Shown: piece by piece, positions 8,887 to 19,600 of the stretch | Layout of the letters: each line of letters starts with the position of its first letter | Numbering within the stretch: position 1 is the first letter of the stretch | Translations under genes and position numbers: made by a program | Notes under the pieces: model-generated | Told to the model about the DNA's origin: nothing | Databases searched by the model: none | The model's input: only the letters and a program-made list of their open reading frames with translations | Assembly: GCF_000417875.1 (NCBI RefSeq) | Contig: NW_006920870.1 | Location: forward strand, 42,039 to 88,801 | DNA length: 46,763 nucleotides | Direction of reading: 5' to 3' | Origin: Pseudozyma flocculosa PF-1 | Taxonomy: Eukaryota; Basidiomycota; Ustilaginomycetes; Ustilaginales; Ustilaginaceae

Positions 8887-11424
8887 TCAAAACTGCGATC
8901 GCCATCCGAACTCGTCGCCCCACTTGCCCTGGCCGGCCGGATCGTTGCACGCGCCGCTCGGCGGGGCGTTGCCAAAGGCGTACATCGAGCAGAACGAGTT
9001 GGACGCCTTGTTGTTGATGAAGCCGATGGTGTAGTACCCGTTGTTGATCGAGTTGGCCGTCTGCAGTCCCGCTTGCAGCGTCTTGCCTTGGCCTGTATGT
9101 CGTGTGTCGGGAGGCAGAGTGTCAGCAACTGAAGTTCTGTCCGGAGTCGACCCCCTCCTTCGACCCTCTAATGCGACACTCACTGCTGTTCTGGCTGGCC
9201 GGCACGCAGCGCGTGGCGATTCTGCTCGAGTCGTTGTTGTCGTAAGCCGCCTGCGTCGAGGCAAAGGGGAACTGATGGGATGCGGCAGGAGCATGGTGGG
9301 GAGTAGAGGATCGGGCGCAGCGTCAGTCGGCTGGCCTCACGCTTTTCCTCGAGATCTCTCTTCCCCTGCTCCCACGTCTACAGGGATGCTCACCTCGTCG
9401 CAAGAGTCTGGAGGAAGCGCAGGACGGAGAAAAAAGAAGCAGAGACGGCAAAGCGAGGTTTCTCAGTCAAACGTGCGCATCGGACCAGCAGGAAGGCTGC
9501 GGCACCGCTGGACGACTCACATCCGCCCGGGTTGGAGCGATCCGTGGGCCACACGGTGAACTCGGCGGGATAGCGGCTCGAGCAGTAGTTGGGGTCCTCG
9601 AGCTTGCACCGGTTGCGCTTTCGCAGGTCATTGCAGCCCGTGCCGTTCTTGCGGTACCGCTGCGCCAGCGAGTGGCCCTTGCAGTAGAGGCCATAGCACC
9701 TGAGGTGATGGGGTGCGGCGCGAGGGGGAAAAGCAATAAGACCGGGCGGCGGCAGGGCAAGCGCTTGGAGTCAGCATGCGGGTTCGAGGCCTCGGACATC
9801 GGCAGCGCCGACCGGACGATCGGCTGCCACGTACATGTTCTCGCAGACCTCGGGGATGACGCTGCAGTCGAAGTCGATGTGGACCGAAAGCCTCTTTTCG
9901 TGCCTCTCGAGGCCCCTGGCGGCCAGGGTGTTATTGGCGCCGAGGTCGATGTTGACCACGACGTCACTCGCCTTCGGATGCAGCATCCGCTCGTGTTCGG
10001 CGAGCAGGCTGAAGTTGTGCGGCCGGCCGCGCTCGATGTCCCATTGCGTCTGCGCGACCGGGCATCGTCTCGCGGAGGCTGTCAGGTCCATGTTTCGGCG
10101 CCAAGTTCACGGACCTGGGCGGCATAGCACTCACCCTGTTGAAAAACACCCGGACGGCATCGCCCTCGGCGCCGCCAAAGTGGTAGCCGGACGTCAGGAG
10201 GTTGCGGTCGACCCAGTCCTGCATCGCCAGGTCGCTCTCCGACACCTCGTCGTCGTCGCGCTGGTCGCGCTTGGCGTCGGCCTCGTATCCGTCGCCGCGC
10301 CTGGTGAGCGACGTTGCCGTCGGGCAGCCTGAACCGTCAGACAGCGGGCACGTCTCCTGGTTGAGCGGCTTCTGGGCTCCGATGTGGGAGCCCGAGTAGT
10401 CGGTGTACAGCTGGTTGCACTGTCGAGGGAGCAGGCGGTAGAAGGGTCCCAGGCGGTGTCAGACCTCGCGGATCATGCTTTGGCAAAATTCCGCCTGTCA
10501 GGCTTACCTTTTCGGGCTCCGGCTCGGGCTGGTCGGTTCCGCCGCCGGTGCCGCCTCCGCCCGTGGTCGGGGGGATGACGGGGGAGGAACAACTGGAGGG
10601 GGGACGACGACCGGGGGAGGAACGACGGGCGGCGGGATGACCGGTGGAATCACAGTCGGTGCCTGCAGACAAAAGGTCACATCGGCCAGAATGGAGCCCG
10701 TCAGTCACGGCAACCGATTTCCGGCTCTGTCAGGAGCCCCGTGGCGACGCTCACCTTGCCCGCGTAGTGGAGCCAGTCGTTGAAGTTGCGGTAGGGGATG
10801 ACGCCGTCGCGGCACTGGTCACCGGTGCAGAAGCCAGTCCACTGGGCGATGGGCTGCCACCAGACGAGCGCATCGGCGTCGCGGATGCCGAAGCCGTACT
10901 GGCCGTAGAACTGGAGCGACCCGATAAACCAGAGCTCGAACGAGTCAAAGGTCATGCCGCTACCGCCCGCGGCGGGAAGCATCTTTGCCCAGATGGTGTC
11001 GGCCAGGCTGTCTTCGGAGGCCGGGTCGACCGACTTGCCCTGGTCGCCAATCTTCTGGAGGAAGGGGGTGACTCCATTGCAGGTGGCCGCGGTCACGCAG
11101 CTGCGCGTGGCCCACAGCGACTGGACTGGGGTCTGCCAGATGGCGAGACGGATTATGGCGAAGGCGTGCCTTTGGTCAGCTCATCGTCTCGTAGATCCGA
11201 TGGGTGTACTTGGAGATGAAGAAGGCCGGGAAAGGCAAGCAACGCACCTGTCCGTTGACGACACGCGTGACACACTTGTCGGTGATGTAGTCGCAGGGGT
11301 TGTCTGTGACGCTTCGACGGGGCAGCTCGAGGCCGGCCTGGCCGTTCGAGGGTGCCTTGAGGGGTCCCGCGGCGGCCAGCGGAACGAGGCCGGCCAGGAG
11401 CCAGGGCGAGATCGAGGGTCGCAT
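8887..11424 (-). CDS. Secreted multidomain protein with C-terminal NucA/NucB-type nuclease domain
   Basis: Nine exons by hand: 11,248-11,424; 10,755-11,132; 10,508-10,662; 10,135-10,419; 9,835-10,049; 9,521-9,699; 9,394-9,407; 9,184-9,271; 8,887-9,092, about 565 residues. The N-terminus is a signal peptide (MRPSISPWLLAGLVPLAAAG). A conserved-looking region of unknown family follows (exon 2, with DSFELWF and FNDWLHY), then a Pro/Val and Gly/Thr linker, a second Cys-containing region, and a C-terminus with SCDEFPFAST, VPASQNS and QGKTLQ. That last pattern fits PF14040 (DNase NucA/NucB), where the Glu of the DE-aromatic-P motif is catalytic. A 14-nt microexon encodes most of YSCDE. Exon 3 (155 nt) breaks frame by one base within its C-rich linker (see findings). 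I infer a secreted DNase. The N-terminal domains are unassigned. Confidence 0.75.
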
Positions 11425-11519
11425 GCTTGTCGGCGATGTGCAAGAATGGAAGAGAAGGAGGGGGAAAAGGATGGGGATCAAGAGGACTCCAAGGACGAAC
11501 GGTGCCGCGCTGCTTCTTA

Positions 11520-11527
11520 GTTATAAC
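11520..11527 (-). promoter_or_regulatory. TATA-like box of the NucA/NucB-domain gene
   Basis: GTTATAAC lies about 95 bases upstream of the start codon at 11,424, in the same position as the boxes of the other secreted genes here. Confidence 0.5.
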
Positions 11528-13096
11528 GGACTTTCCGGGCCCCTCGGACGTCCGCCGGCTCCTTGACATGTCTGAAAAGCAGGAGACACGTCGTCGAGGC
11601 CGAGACTGAGACACGCTACAGCGCTCGAGACGCGAACTGTCCGCTGCCGGTCTTTTGCTCAAAGCCCTCGACCGTAGTGGCCGGGAGCGGGCCGAAGCCG
11701 ACGCTACGAAAAAGCCGGCCACGGCTTGCCAGGTCCACGTTCGCCGTCTGGGACTTGCTCGCTCGGAGCGAGGCGGAGTCGCAGCTGCTGGAACATTCCG
11801 CGTCTGCGTTCTTCTTGACAAGAGATGCGGCGTAGCCTCAGATCTGTTCCTGACCGCCGAGCGGGTGGGAGTCGAGGAGCGCGGCCAATCAGATGCCCGG
11901 GAGGGGCGGGGGAGAACACCGCCGCCGAACAGGTCTGTCGAGGAGCGAGGACCGGATTCAGCAAGCGAATCTTTCGACGGCCGATGCATCGGAGGCCTGC
12001 GATGCGACGCTTTCCACGAGCGGACGTCGGCAGAGGTTACCTGCGCTGGGCTGGGAGCTGCTCCCCGAGAAGACCAGGCCTGGCCTTCGGTGCCAAACCA
12101 TGGAATTGGTTCGATCCGACGGCGGCAGTACCGCAGAAGGCAGACCCGGCTCCTGCCGGTGTGTGGATTTCAGCTCATGCGGAAGGGTGCAAAGAAGGCC
12201 TCTTGATGGTGCGAAGATGCAAGCCGGCCATGGTCATTCAGCTGTCGGCTTAGCCACGCCACTTTCACCACTCTTTGACGGCGGGCTAGGCCCTACCTGC
12301 AGCGTTTGCACCATGGCGAACGGCCCACTCCGGCCCGCTTCCGACGACGACCGAAGCCGAGCGGCAAATCCGAGCCTCGCTCAGCGGCTAGGGCCTGAGA
12401 TCTGCGCCCGTCGTCCGTGGAGTTGCAGCAGCTCGTCGAGGGCTTCCAACGGGACGGTACCTGCGTTGGCAGCTCGTCGCGTCGTCGCCGGAGCAGGCCG
12501 CGCAACCTACCGCTCGCTTCCCACGCAGCCCCGCAGCTTTGCGCTCGCTTGTGCATAAATGGACAGCTGCACCGAATCCACGGCGCCGGCTAGCATCCGA
12601 CCGAGCCAGCCAGCCAGCCAGCCGCCTTTTCTTCTTCTCGTCAAGCAGCCCGGGTTGCGCCAAGAGAACCTCTCTTCCCTCGCGAGCTCAAGGAGCCGGT
12701 GGCGAGGTACATCGTACGATTCGAATTGAAGGGAGCGACCTGCCGTCTTCCTTTGCTTGCAGATCTCGCTCCGAACCAGATGCAAGAAGTGTCGGAGAGA
12801 GGATCCGGTGAGAACGAACTGGGAGCGACCGTCGAGCAGCCGGACAGGAGCGCAGGTGGCGAAAGCTTGCGGTCCCTCTGCTGTCCCACGCTCGGCGCTG
12901 GGCAAGACTTCAGTACAGCAGCCTTCGAGGAGACTCACCTGACGAGGAGGACGAGAGCAGACGGCTTCGACCCAAACGCGATGCCGCGACGAGAGGCGCT
13001 CACGAAAAGCCAGCAGCGCCAACATCGTATCGTGGGAGCGGACCATAGCCCCGGCGCCGTCGAAGGGATGCTGTCCCCTGCCTGATCGATCCCGCC

Positions 13097-13104
13097 CATA
13101 AGTA
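13097..13104 (+). promoter_or_regulatory. TATA-like box of the KP4-like gene
   Basis: CATAAGTA lies about 95 bases upstream of the ATG at 13,195, followed by a C/T-rich leader. The position matches the boxes of neighbouring secreted genes. Confidence 0.4.
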
Positions 13105-13194
13105 CCGCTGGGTTGGGGCCATACCTTCCACCCACCTCCCTCCATCCACTCTGATCCACACAAGCGCAACAGACCAACGTCAGTCAACGCCACC

Positions 13195-13836
13195 ATGAAG
13201 CTCACCAGTATCCTTTCCGTGGTCGCCCCCCTCGTGGCCTCTGCAGCTCTTGCGCTCCCCTCGCCCAGCAAGGGAGCAAACGACGTCGGCGCGACGGTGC
13301 GCCAGGCCCAGGGATCGCCCGAGGCGCAGCGCGAGGGCTGGGGCCGCCACTCGACGTTCTACAACGCCACGACCGCGTCGTTCTACACGGTCGAGACCGA
13401 CAGCGCCGAGGCCGCGCTCGGACGTCACCTTCTGTCGACGGGCGAGATGAAGTTCCCGCCTTCGCAGCTGACCGAGGAGGAGACGCGCGAGGCCCTGGCC
13501 CGCCTCTTCCCGGAGTCGCTCGAGCGACGCGGCACCGACACCAACTGCAAGGGCTCCTCGATGTGCTCGTCGTGCTGGGGCAGCGCAAGGGGGATCCGCA
13601 ACCAGATGTGCTCCAACGGCGTGTGCCGGACGGGCATGGCAGGCACCCACGTCCGCACCGACTGCAACGCCTTTGGCCAGGGCCTGGCCCTCTTCACCAA
13701 CTTCAATTACTGGGATGAGGGCTCTCTGATTGGCGATGTCGACGATATCCTCAACCACAACTGCAAGAAGTGCGGCAGCACCAACGCCGGCGATGGTCGC
13801 GGCCGCGTGACCATCAACTACGTGTCGCAGTGCTAG
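13195..13836 (+). CDS. KP4 killer-toxin-like secreted cysteine-rich protein
   Basis: 213 residues, single exon. Residues 1-20 are a signal peptide. A pro-region to about residue 112 ends in Arg-Arg, a Kex2-type site, which would release a mature domain of about 101 residues with nine cysteines (118, 124, 127, 139, 144, 157, 190, 193, 213). The mature part has the KP4 pattern: N-C-x-G-S-S-x-C at its start, LFTN in the middle, and NHNCKKCGS ... VTINYVSQC at the end. KP4 is known from a dsRNA virus of Ustilago maydis, and related chromosomal genes occur in several fungi. Family members act outside the cell on calcium uptake of competing fungi or plant cells; the role here is inferred only. It has a broken tandem copy 1.5 kb downstream. 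Confidence 0.8.
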   Translation: MKLTSILSVVAPLVASAALALPSPSKGANDVGATVRQAQGSPEAQREGWGRHSTFYNATTASFYTVETDSAEAALGRHLLSTGEMKFPPSQLTEEETREALARLFPESLERRGTDTNCKGSSMCSSCWGSARGIRNQMCSNGVCRTGMAGTHVRTDCNAFGQGLALFTNFNYWDEGSLIGDVDDILNHNCKKCGSTNAGDGRGRVTINYVSQC

Positions 13837-15132
13837 GCGCAAGCTCCCGGTGCAAACGCCGAGGTGATGCACGGATCGACGGTACGAGGATGCAGCCATG
13901 CCAGCAACGTCAACTCGGTCTGTGGTCGAGCGAGCGTCGAATGCTGTATAGAGAAGCCGCAGCCGACGGCAATGATTGTGGAATCGAGCGGTGTGAAGTC
14001 TCGGACATGCCCCCTTCCCCGCGGAGAACGCCTGCCTGGGGCTCGACGGTGGCGAGTTTCGTCGATCTCGAAAGGAAACAGATGCCGACCGAAGATTGCG
14101 GTCCACAAACACCAGCGTATGAAAGCGGAGACTCGATCCTGCCACCGCTGCCGGCTGTCGCGGTCGCAATGGCTGTGTTCATACCGTACCGAAAGGGGCG
14201 ATTCGGAGGCGGAGCTCGTGGTGGCTGCACGGCGAGCAGGAGAATATTTCATGCGGAAGGCTGCAAGAGAAGCCTCTGACAGGTGCGGGCGCCAGGCAGG
14301 GCAGCGGCTCCCCGTATCAGCTGTCACGGCCCGGCTTCAGCGCGGTTCTTGGTCCATGCCGAACTCCGCTGCTTCGAATGGAGAAGTGCATGTTCGGGGT
14401 CAGAAAGGGTCGGACCAGGCCGAAGCCGAACGGAGCCCCCATTCAGAAGTCGCCTCGGAACTCATCCGGGCATCCCGTTTCGTTCGTCTGATCCCGGCAC
14501 TGCCTCTTCGCTTGGGTGTTTGCTTGCACGGCGACGCAAGCCACTCCCGCGCGCAACAGCGCAGGCGACCAGAAGAGTCGGCGACAGATTGAGCTCGCCT
14601 CGCGATGGCCTGCAGGCTGACCACCTGTTTCGGTGCCACGGAGCAAGATCAGCGACGCAGGCACCAAGCCAAGAAGGGTATCGGGCCGAAGCCGAACATA
14701 CACCAGCGAGCGCTCACCTTCCCGGAGGTGCCGGGAGCTGCCTCAACTTATACGCGACCGGCCGATCGGCCGAAGGGCCAGGAGGCGGTGCAAAGCCATC
14801 TTCCTGTGACTTGCTACATCGCCCTGGCGCCTTTGCAGCAGTCCAGCTCGCCGTCTAGCAGCACACGGCCCGCGCGGGCGGAATCGACCGGTAGCTGGGC
14901 CAACCGGAAGACGATGACGAGACGGACGAAGGCGTAGATCACGGACTCGAAGAGCTGGGCCTGGTGTTTCTTCCAGACCGCCCTTGACGTCGGCGAGAGC
15001 ACTGCGACCAAGCTCGGCCGAGGGTCGTCTAGTGCGGAGGGACCGAGGCTGAAGTGTCGAGTCTTGATGTAGAGCTCGAGAAGCAGCGAGCGCCGAGAGA
15101 CCCCGTTGCGCGCCACTGACCTCAACAGCGCG
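13837..15132. other. Intergenic region between KP4-like gene and its broken copy
   Basis: About 1.3 kb. The segment at 14,246-14,335 resembles 12,171-12,260, consistent with duplicated promoter DNA. Bases about 14,815-14,870 weakly resemble the signal-peptide coding region of the intact gene, so the pseudogene may begin there. No intact gene was found. Confidence 0.45.
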
Positions 15133-15520
15133 CTATCACCGCGTATAACGCAACGGTCCGCCTCCTGGCAATCCTGGCGGCCCAGCTCGCCTCCTCGACA
15201 GCGAAACGTCCCGCAACATCGCTCCATCAGGTTCCCGAGCCTCGACTGACCGAAGGGAAGACCAGCAAGGCACTTGCGAGGCTCTTTCCAAAGGTACAGG
15301 GGCCGCAGCGACGCGACAGCGAGCCGGCACCCACATCCGCACCGACTGCAACGCCTTTGGACAGGGGCTCGCGCTATTCACGGACCAGGGCTACTGGCTC
15401 GAGGACCATGTCATGGTGGACTTTGACGGCATTCTCAACCGCAGGTGCAAGAAGTGCGGTAGCACCAATCGCCACGATGGGCCTGGCCGCGTGACCATCA
15501 ACTACGTGTCGCGTTGCTAA
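15133..15520 (+). pseudogene. Broken tandem copy of the KP4-like gene
   Basis: Two pieces match the intact gene at 13,195 in different frames. Around 15,135-15,290 the first frame gives YNAT and later LTEGKTSKALARLFP, matching the pro-region. From about 15,326 a shifted frame gives AGTHIRTDCNAFGQGLALFT and NRRCKKCGST, ending VTINYVSRC with a stop at 15,518-15,520. The segment coding for the first five cysteines of the mature domain is absent and the frame is shifted between 15,290 and 15,325. It has no intact start. This is a non-functional remnant of a tandem duplication; the C-terminal piece is well conserved, so the duplication or decay may be fairly recent. Confidence 0.75.
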
Positions 15521-16607
15521 GGGGCGGGCAGCGAAGCCCTCGACCGCGATGGGGGCGACCAAGCGTTTTCGATCAGAGAATGTGGCGATGACGAGCCATT
15601 GTGACGGAAGTCAGGGTGTTGTGGCGGAGACGCAGCAAGGCTGTCGAAGGACGACAATGGTGGAGATGGTGGTGGCGGTGGTGGCGGTGGTGATGAGAAC
15701 CAGCACATGCCACCCATGCCAGACCAGCGCAGGCTGAGGCTGAGGGCGTTTAATTGGACCCTAGCCAGGGCGGTTGAATTCACGCGCGGGCGCCGCTCTA
15801 AAAATTTAAGCTTTTCTGAAATGCGCGCGTCGAGTCCAAGGCGCCGCGCAATACAACCTGTATCGAAGCACTTGAACAGTCCTCAAGCGCGCCGGAGCCA
15901 AGGGGAAAGCAGGCCAGGCAAGGCGGCTCTGGCCTGACCAGCCCATGTGTTGGTCTCGGACGCAGGCAGGCAGGCAGGCAGGCAGGCAGGCGGGCGGGCA
16001 GGGCGCGGCGGGCGAAGCGCGTGTCAGGGCCAGCTGCTCCCACTTTCACTCACTCACCACCACCACCACCATCCCTCCATCACCTCCTTCAGCGCCACCG
16101 CCGTCGTCAGCGGCCGGCATCATCGGCGTCGCTTGCGGCCTGCTCATTCTAACCGCGGAGCGTCCGCGCAACCCCACCTCACTACGGCCGCACCGGAGCC
16201 TCGCTTCGCCGCTCCGCCCTCCGCCGCTACGCCAACCTTCCGGCCCTGACCGCTCGCGATCGCTGTCCTCGACGATTTGCACCTCCTTTGGAGGCATCGA
16301 CGCTCCTACCGTCCATCATTGCTTCTCCAGCCGATGTTTGCCGCTGCATCCTGAATTCCTGCTGCCGCCAAAGGGGAACCCGCCTTCGACCGCAAGACGC
16401 CCCTGATGACTTCGCCAAACAGCCGCTCCCTTCGCTGCTGAGCGATCATCGAGCCTTTTGCGACCTCTGCTGTCGTCCACTCATCGCCCAGCTATCTCAC
16501 ACCCGACAATCCGCCCGTGCTGGCCACGGCAGCTTGCATCACTGGCATAGATCCATCTCGATACCTTCCCTGGCCTCTCAACTCTGCAGACTCGACCCTC
16601 GCCCAGC
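15521..16607. other. Intergenic region and leader of the VPS9 gene
   Basis: About 1.1 kb. It contains an imperfect GGT run near 15,657-15,693, a (CAGG)n run at 15,963-15,990 and a CAC run near 16,057-16,074. The last several hundred bases are C/T-rich and are probably promoter and 5' UTR of the plus-strand VPS9 gene. No gene recognised. Confidence 0.5.
15963..15990. repeat. (CAGG)n tetranucleotide repeat, about 7 units
   Basis: Uninterrupted CAGG units followed by CGGG variants. Similar short CAGG/CAGC/CCTG runs recur in other intergenic regions of the window. Confidence 0.8.
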
Positions 16608-19600
16608 ATGGCCAGCGCATTCACCAAGCTCTTCCTGCCGAGCCACCGCAAGCGCAACAGCATCAGCTCGGCCAAGCGGCCGGAGACGCAGCCTGCTTCT
16701 CTACAGCCCCCTCAGCATCCACCGCCCTCGGGCCGCAAGAGCTTCGCCAGCGTCCGCCCCAGCTTCCAGGCATCCATCCAGGAGGACGAGCCGTCGCAGT
16801 TTGGCCTGCCAAGCCGGCACCATGCCGGCTTCCTCACTACCGATAGTCTCAATGCTCCGCACATCCCGCCCGCAGACGACCTCACAGCACGCAGGGACTC
16901 GTTTGGCTTCGACCCAGACTGTCGTCCCTCGGTGCTGCCTTTGCGCGATAGCGACCCTGCGGCCCAGCTCAGCGACTGCGACGCGGTGCAGGCGCCATCG
17001 ATAGCAGCAGCGTCCGCGTTCGACAACGCCTGCCGGCCACCCGAGGATGACGACGACGACCTCGACGACAACCCCATCTTTCTACGACTTTCCGAGGATG
17101 TCAGGCTGCAGCCCGACTGGGACGCCGCGCGCCTGGTCCTAGTCCCGCTGTGCCGCTGCCTTCTCATGGCGGAGCTCTCTGAGCAAGCTTGCCTGGAGGA
17201 CGACACCTACATCGCGCTCCACGCGTTCGCCCCGTCAAGGCTATTCAGGGATCAGTTTGCCTCGGTCCGCTCCACGCTCACTGACCGACACTCGTCCAAA
17301 GCCGAGACCTCCTCGGCGTCGCAGGACCCAGCGCAGTCGACGTCGGAAGCTTCTGAGCTTGGGGCGCAGCGAGGATCCTGGGACCAGCTGGCCATCACGG
17401 CGACTCTGCTGCCAGACCAGCGCGCCGTCAATGTCTCAATTTCTCGATCCGCATCGGCATCGTCCAAAGCCCATGGGTATGGCCCTCTACAGACGCCACG
17501 AAGCGAAGAGCGGAAGCTGCGGATCGTCGCAGAGACGACAGTCTATCGGACCGTGCCGGTCGCTCCGGACCCCCAAGCCCCGATGATCTCGCCCGTTCGA
17601 CCCTCGGCTTCTTCGGGCTTCGAGGTCGTCAGCCGCGCCAACCCAGCCAAGCCACCGCCGAAGCAGGAGAAGGTCAAAGTTCGGGTGATCAGTGTCGACG
17701 AGGTCCTCGTGCCTCCGTCGATGGCACCGTCCCACTCCGACGGGGGCAGTGCCTTGGCAACGCCGTCCTCGGCCGCAGGCGGCAGCGGCACCCAGCATCT
17801 GCAGCCAGGCAGTGTCGCCTCCCGCAACGTCAGCCCGTCTGGCTCCATCGCTTTCCCCTCGGTCGAAAGGCAAGAGACGGAGCCAGCGCCGAGCAGCATT
17901 GACATGTCACGCCAAGCCTCGGCCTCTTCCCGCTGTGCTGCACAGGCCGGAAGCGCTGACGACGATGCGCCAATCGACATTGCTGGCGACTTGACCATCT
18001 CGAGCGTCGCCGCCGGCACTCTTTCCGACGCCGTGCTCAGCGCCATCCCCGTAACCCGGTCCTTTGCCATGGATCTCCGCCTGCTCCTCTCCCCGCCCAC
18101 GGAGCTCACCACCTTGGCTGCTCCGTTCGCCGCGGCCTTCGATGCGCTCTCCTCTGCGGCCCTCGAGTTCTGCTTCGCCTTTGTCTTTGTCAAGGGCTTT
18201 GAGCAGTACAACGTCAATCGCATCCGGCGCGGCATCTTCCAGAAGGCGTGGCGGGTGCTGCTAGAGACGTTGGCAGCCGAGCGTGGCAGGGGAAGCCAGG
18301 GCGCCGCGTCGACTCGACCATCCGAACTCTCCTCGGACGCTTCGCAGCGCCTGCAGGAGGTGCTCGAGAACGTGGTGCTTGGCTACGTGCACGACAAGGT
18401 GTATGGATCCGCGGCCGATCAGCTCGCCGAGGTGGATCAGAGCCTCGAGGAGCTCTTGGCGCTGTACGAATCGTGCGGCGTCAGCCTGGTCGAGCTCGGC
18501 GTCTACGTGCCCACGCTGCGGCACCGCCCGGGCAGGCTCGAGGGGGCCGTCATGACCCTTCGCAACGGCCTGCTTGCGCATCGCCCAGAGGAGCTCGACG
18601 ACGCTCTCGCTTCGGCCGATCGTACCGGACTGTTGCAGGTCCTCGACGCCGGATGTCCCCGGGACGACCCCGACAGCGCCTCCGGATCGGATTCAGGCCT
18701 CGATCTGGCCTGCACCATGGCCGCCAGCCTAGACCTCGCAGCGCATCCACCTCGGGCGATCAAAGGCTCAGGGTATCCTCCCATCAACGTCCGCACGCCG
18801 CGCGAGACGATGCAGGCGCTCAAGGCGACGATCGACGAGGTCGGCCTTGCCGTGCAGCGGTCGCATCTGGCTTCGAGCCGCACCAGCCTCGCAGCCACCC
18901 TCGAGCAGGCACCGCTCCTCAGCACCGACGACCTCCTTCCGGTGCTCGCTTACGTCGTCATCAAGGCCCAACCAGCGAAGCTCGCCAGCTGCCTCCACTA
19001 CGCCAAGACTTTCAAGCTGATCGAGCCAGGTCAATTCGATCTGAGGTGAGTCTGCCGCGACGAGCCCCCGTCCTGCCAGCTCGACTGACTTGGGTGCAAC
19101 GAGCTCACTTTCACTTCTCCGCCTCCTCCATAAACGATCAGCTGGGCGCTGGTGACTTTCGAGGCGGTGGTCGAGTACCTCAAGGGCGACCCGCTCGGCC
19201 TGCGGCGAGGCGGCGCCACGACCCTCGATGCCTTCGGCTTCCGCACCGGCGGCACCGCTTCCCGCCACGGGTCGATCGGCGATGCATCGATGCGCTCGCT
19301 CCCTTCTCGCCACAAGCTGTCCTCGGGCACGATCGCGGCGGCTTCCCAGTACCACACCGTCAGCATGTCGCGTCAGAGTTCCGACGCACGCGACCGCCGG
19401 GCCTCGATGCCGCTCGGCTCGCCGGACGGCACATGGTCGCCCACATCGCCCATGTCGCCCTCTGGCAGCAGCAGCGGTGCGCCCTTTCCGGCCAATGGCT
19501 TGGGCTATTTTCCTCGCACTGCTGCCCCCGCCGCCGGTACCGCCGATCCGAGCACTCAGGCCTCGGATCCGGCGTTTGACGGTGGCGCGAGCCCGTTGCT

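Larger units (their letters stand above)
11425..13194. other. Intergenic region with diverged duplicated segment
   Basis: About 1.8 kb between divergently transcribed secreted-protein genes. It contains both promoters. Bases about 12,171-12,260 resemble 14,246-14,335: shared TCATGCGGAAGG, GGTGCG and CAGCTGTC in the same order. This suggests that the tandem duplication of the KP4-like gene included upstream DNA. A (CAGC)n run is at 12,604-12,624. No gene is supported. Confidence 0.5.

Noticed and set aside
11425..13194. Possible extra gene between the nuclease and KP4-like genes
   Set aside because: Open frames overlap on both strands, lack family features and include duplicated non-coding DNA.
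13180..14169. 329-residue minus-strand frame
   Set aside because: Antisense to the KP4-like gene; the plus strand has signal peptide and cysteine pattern.
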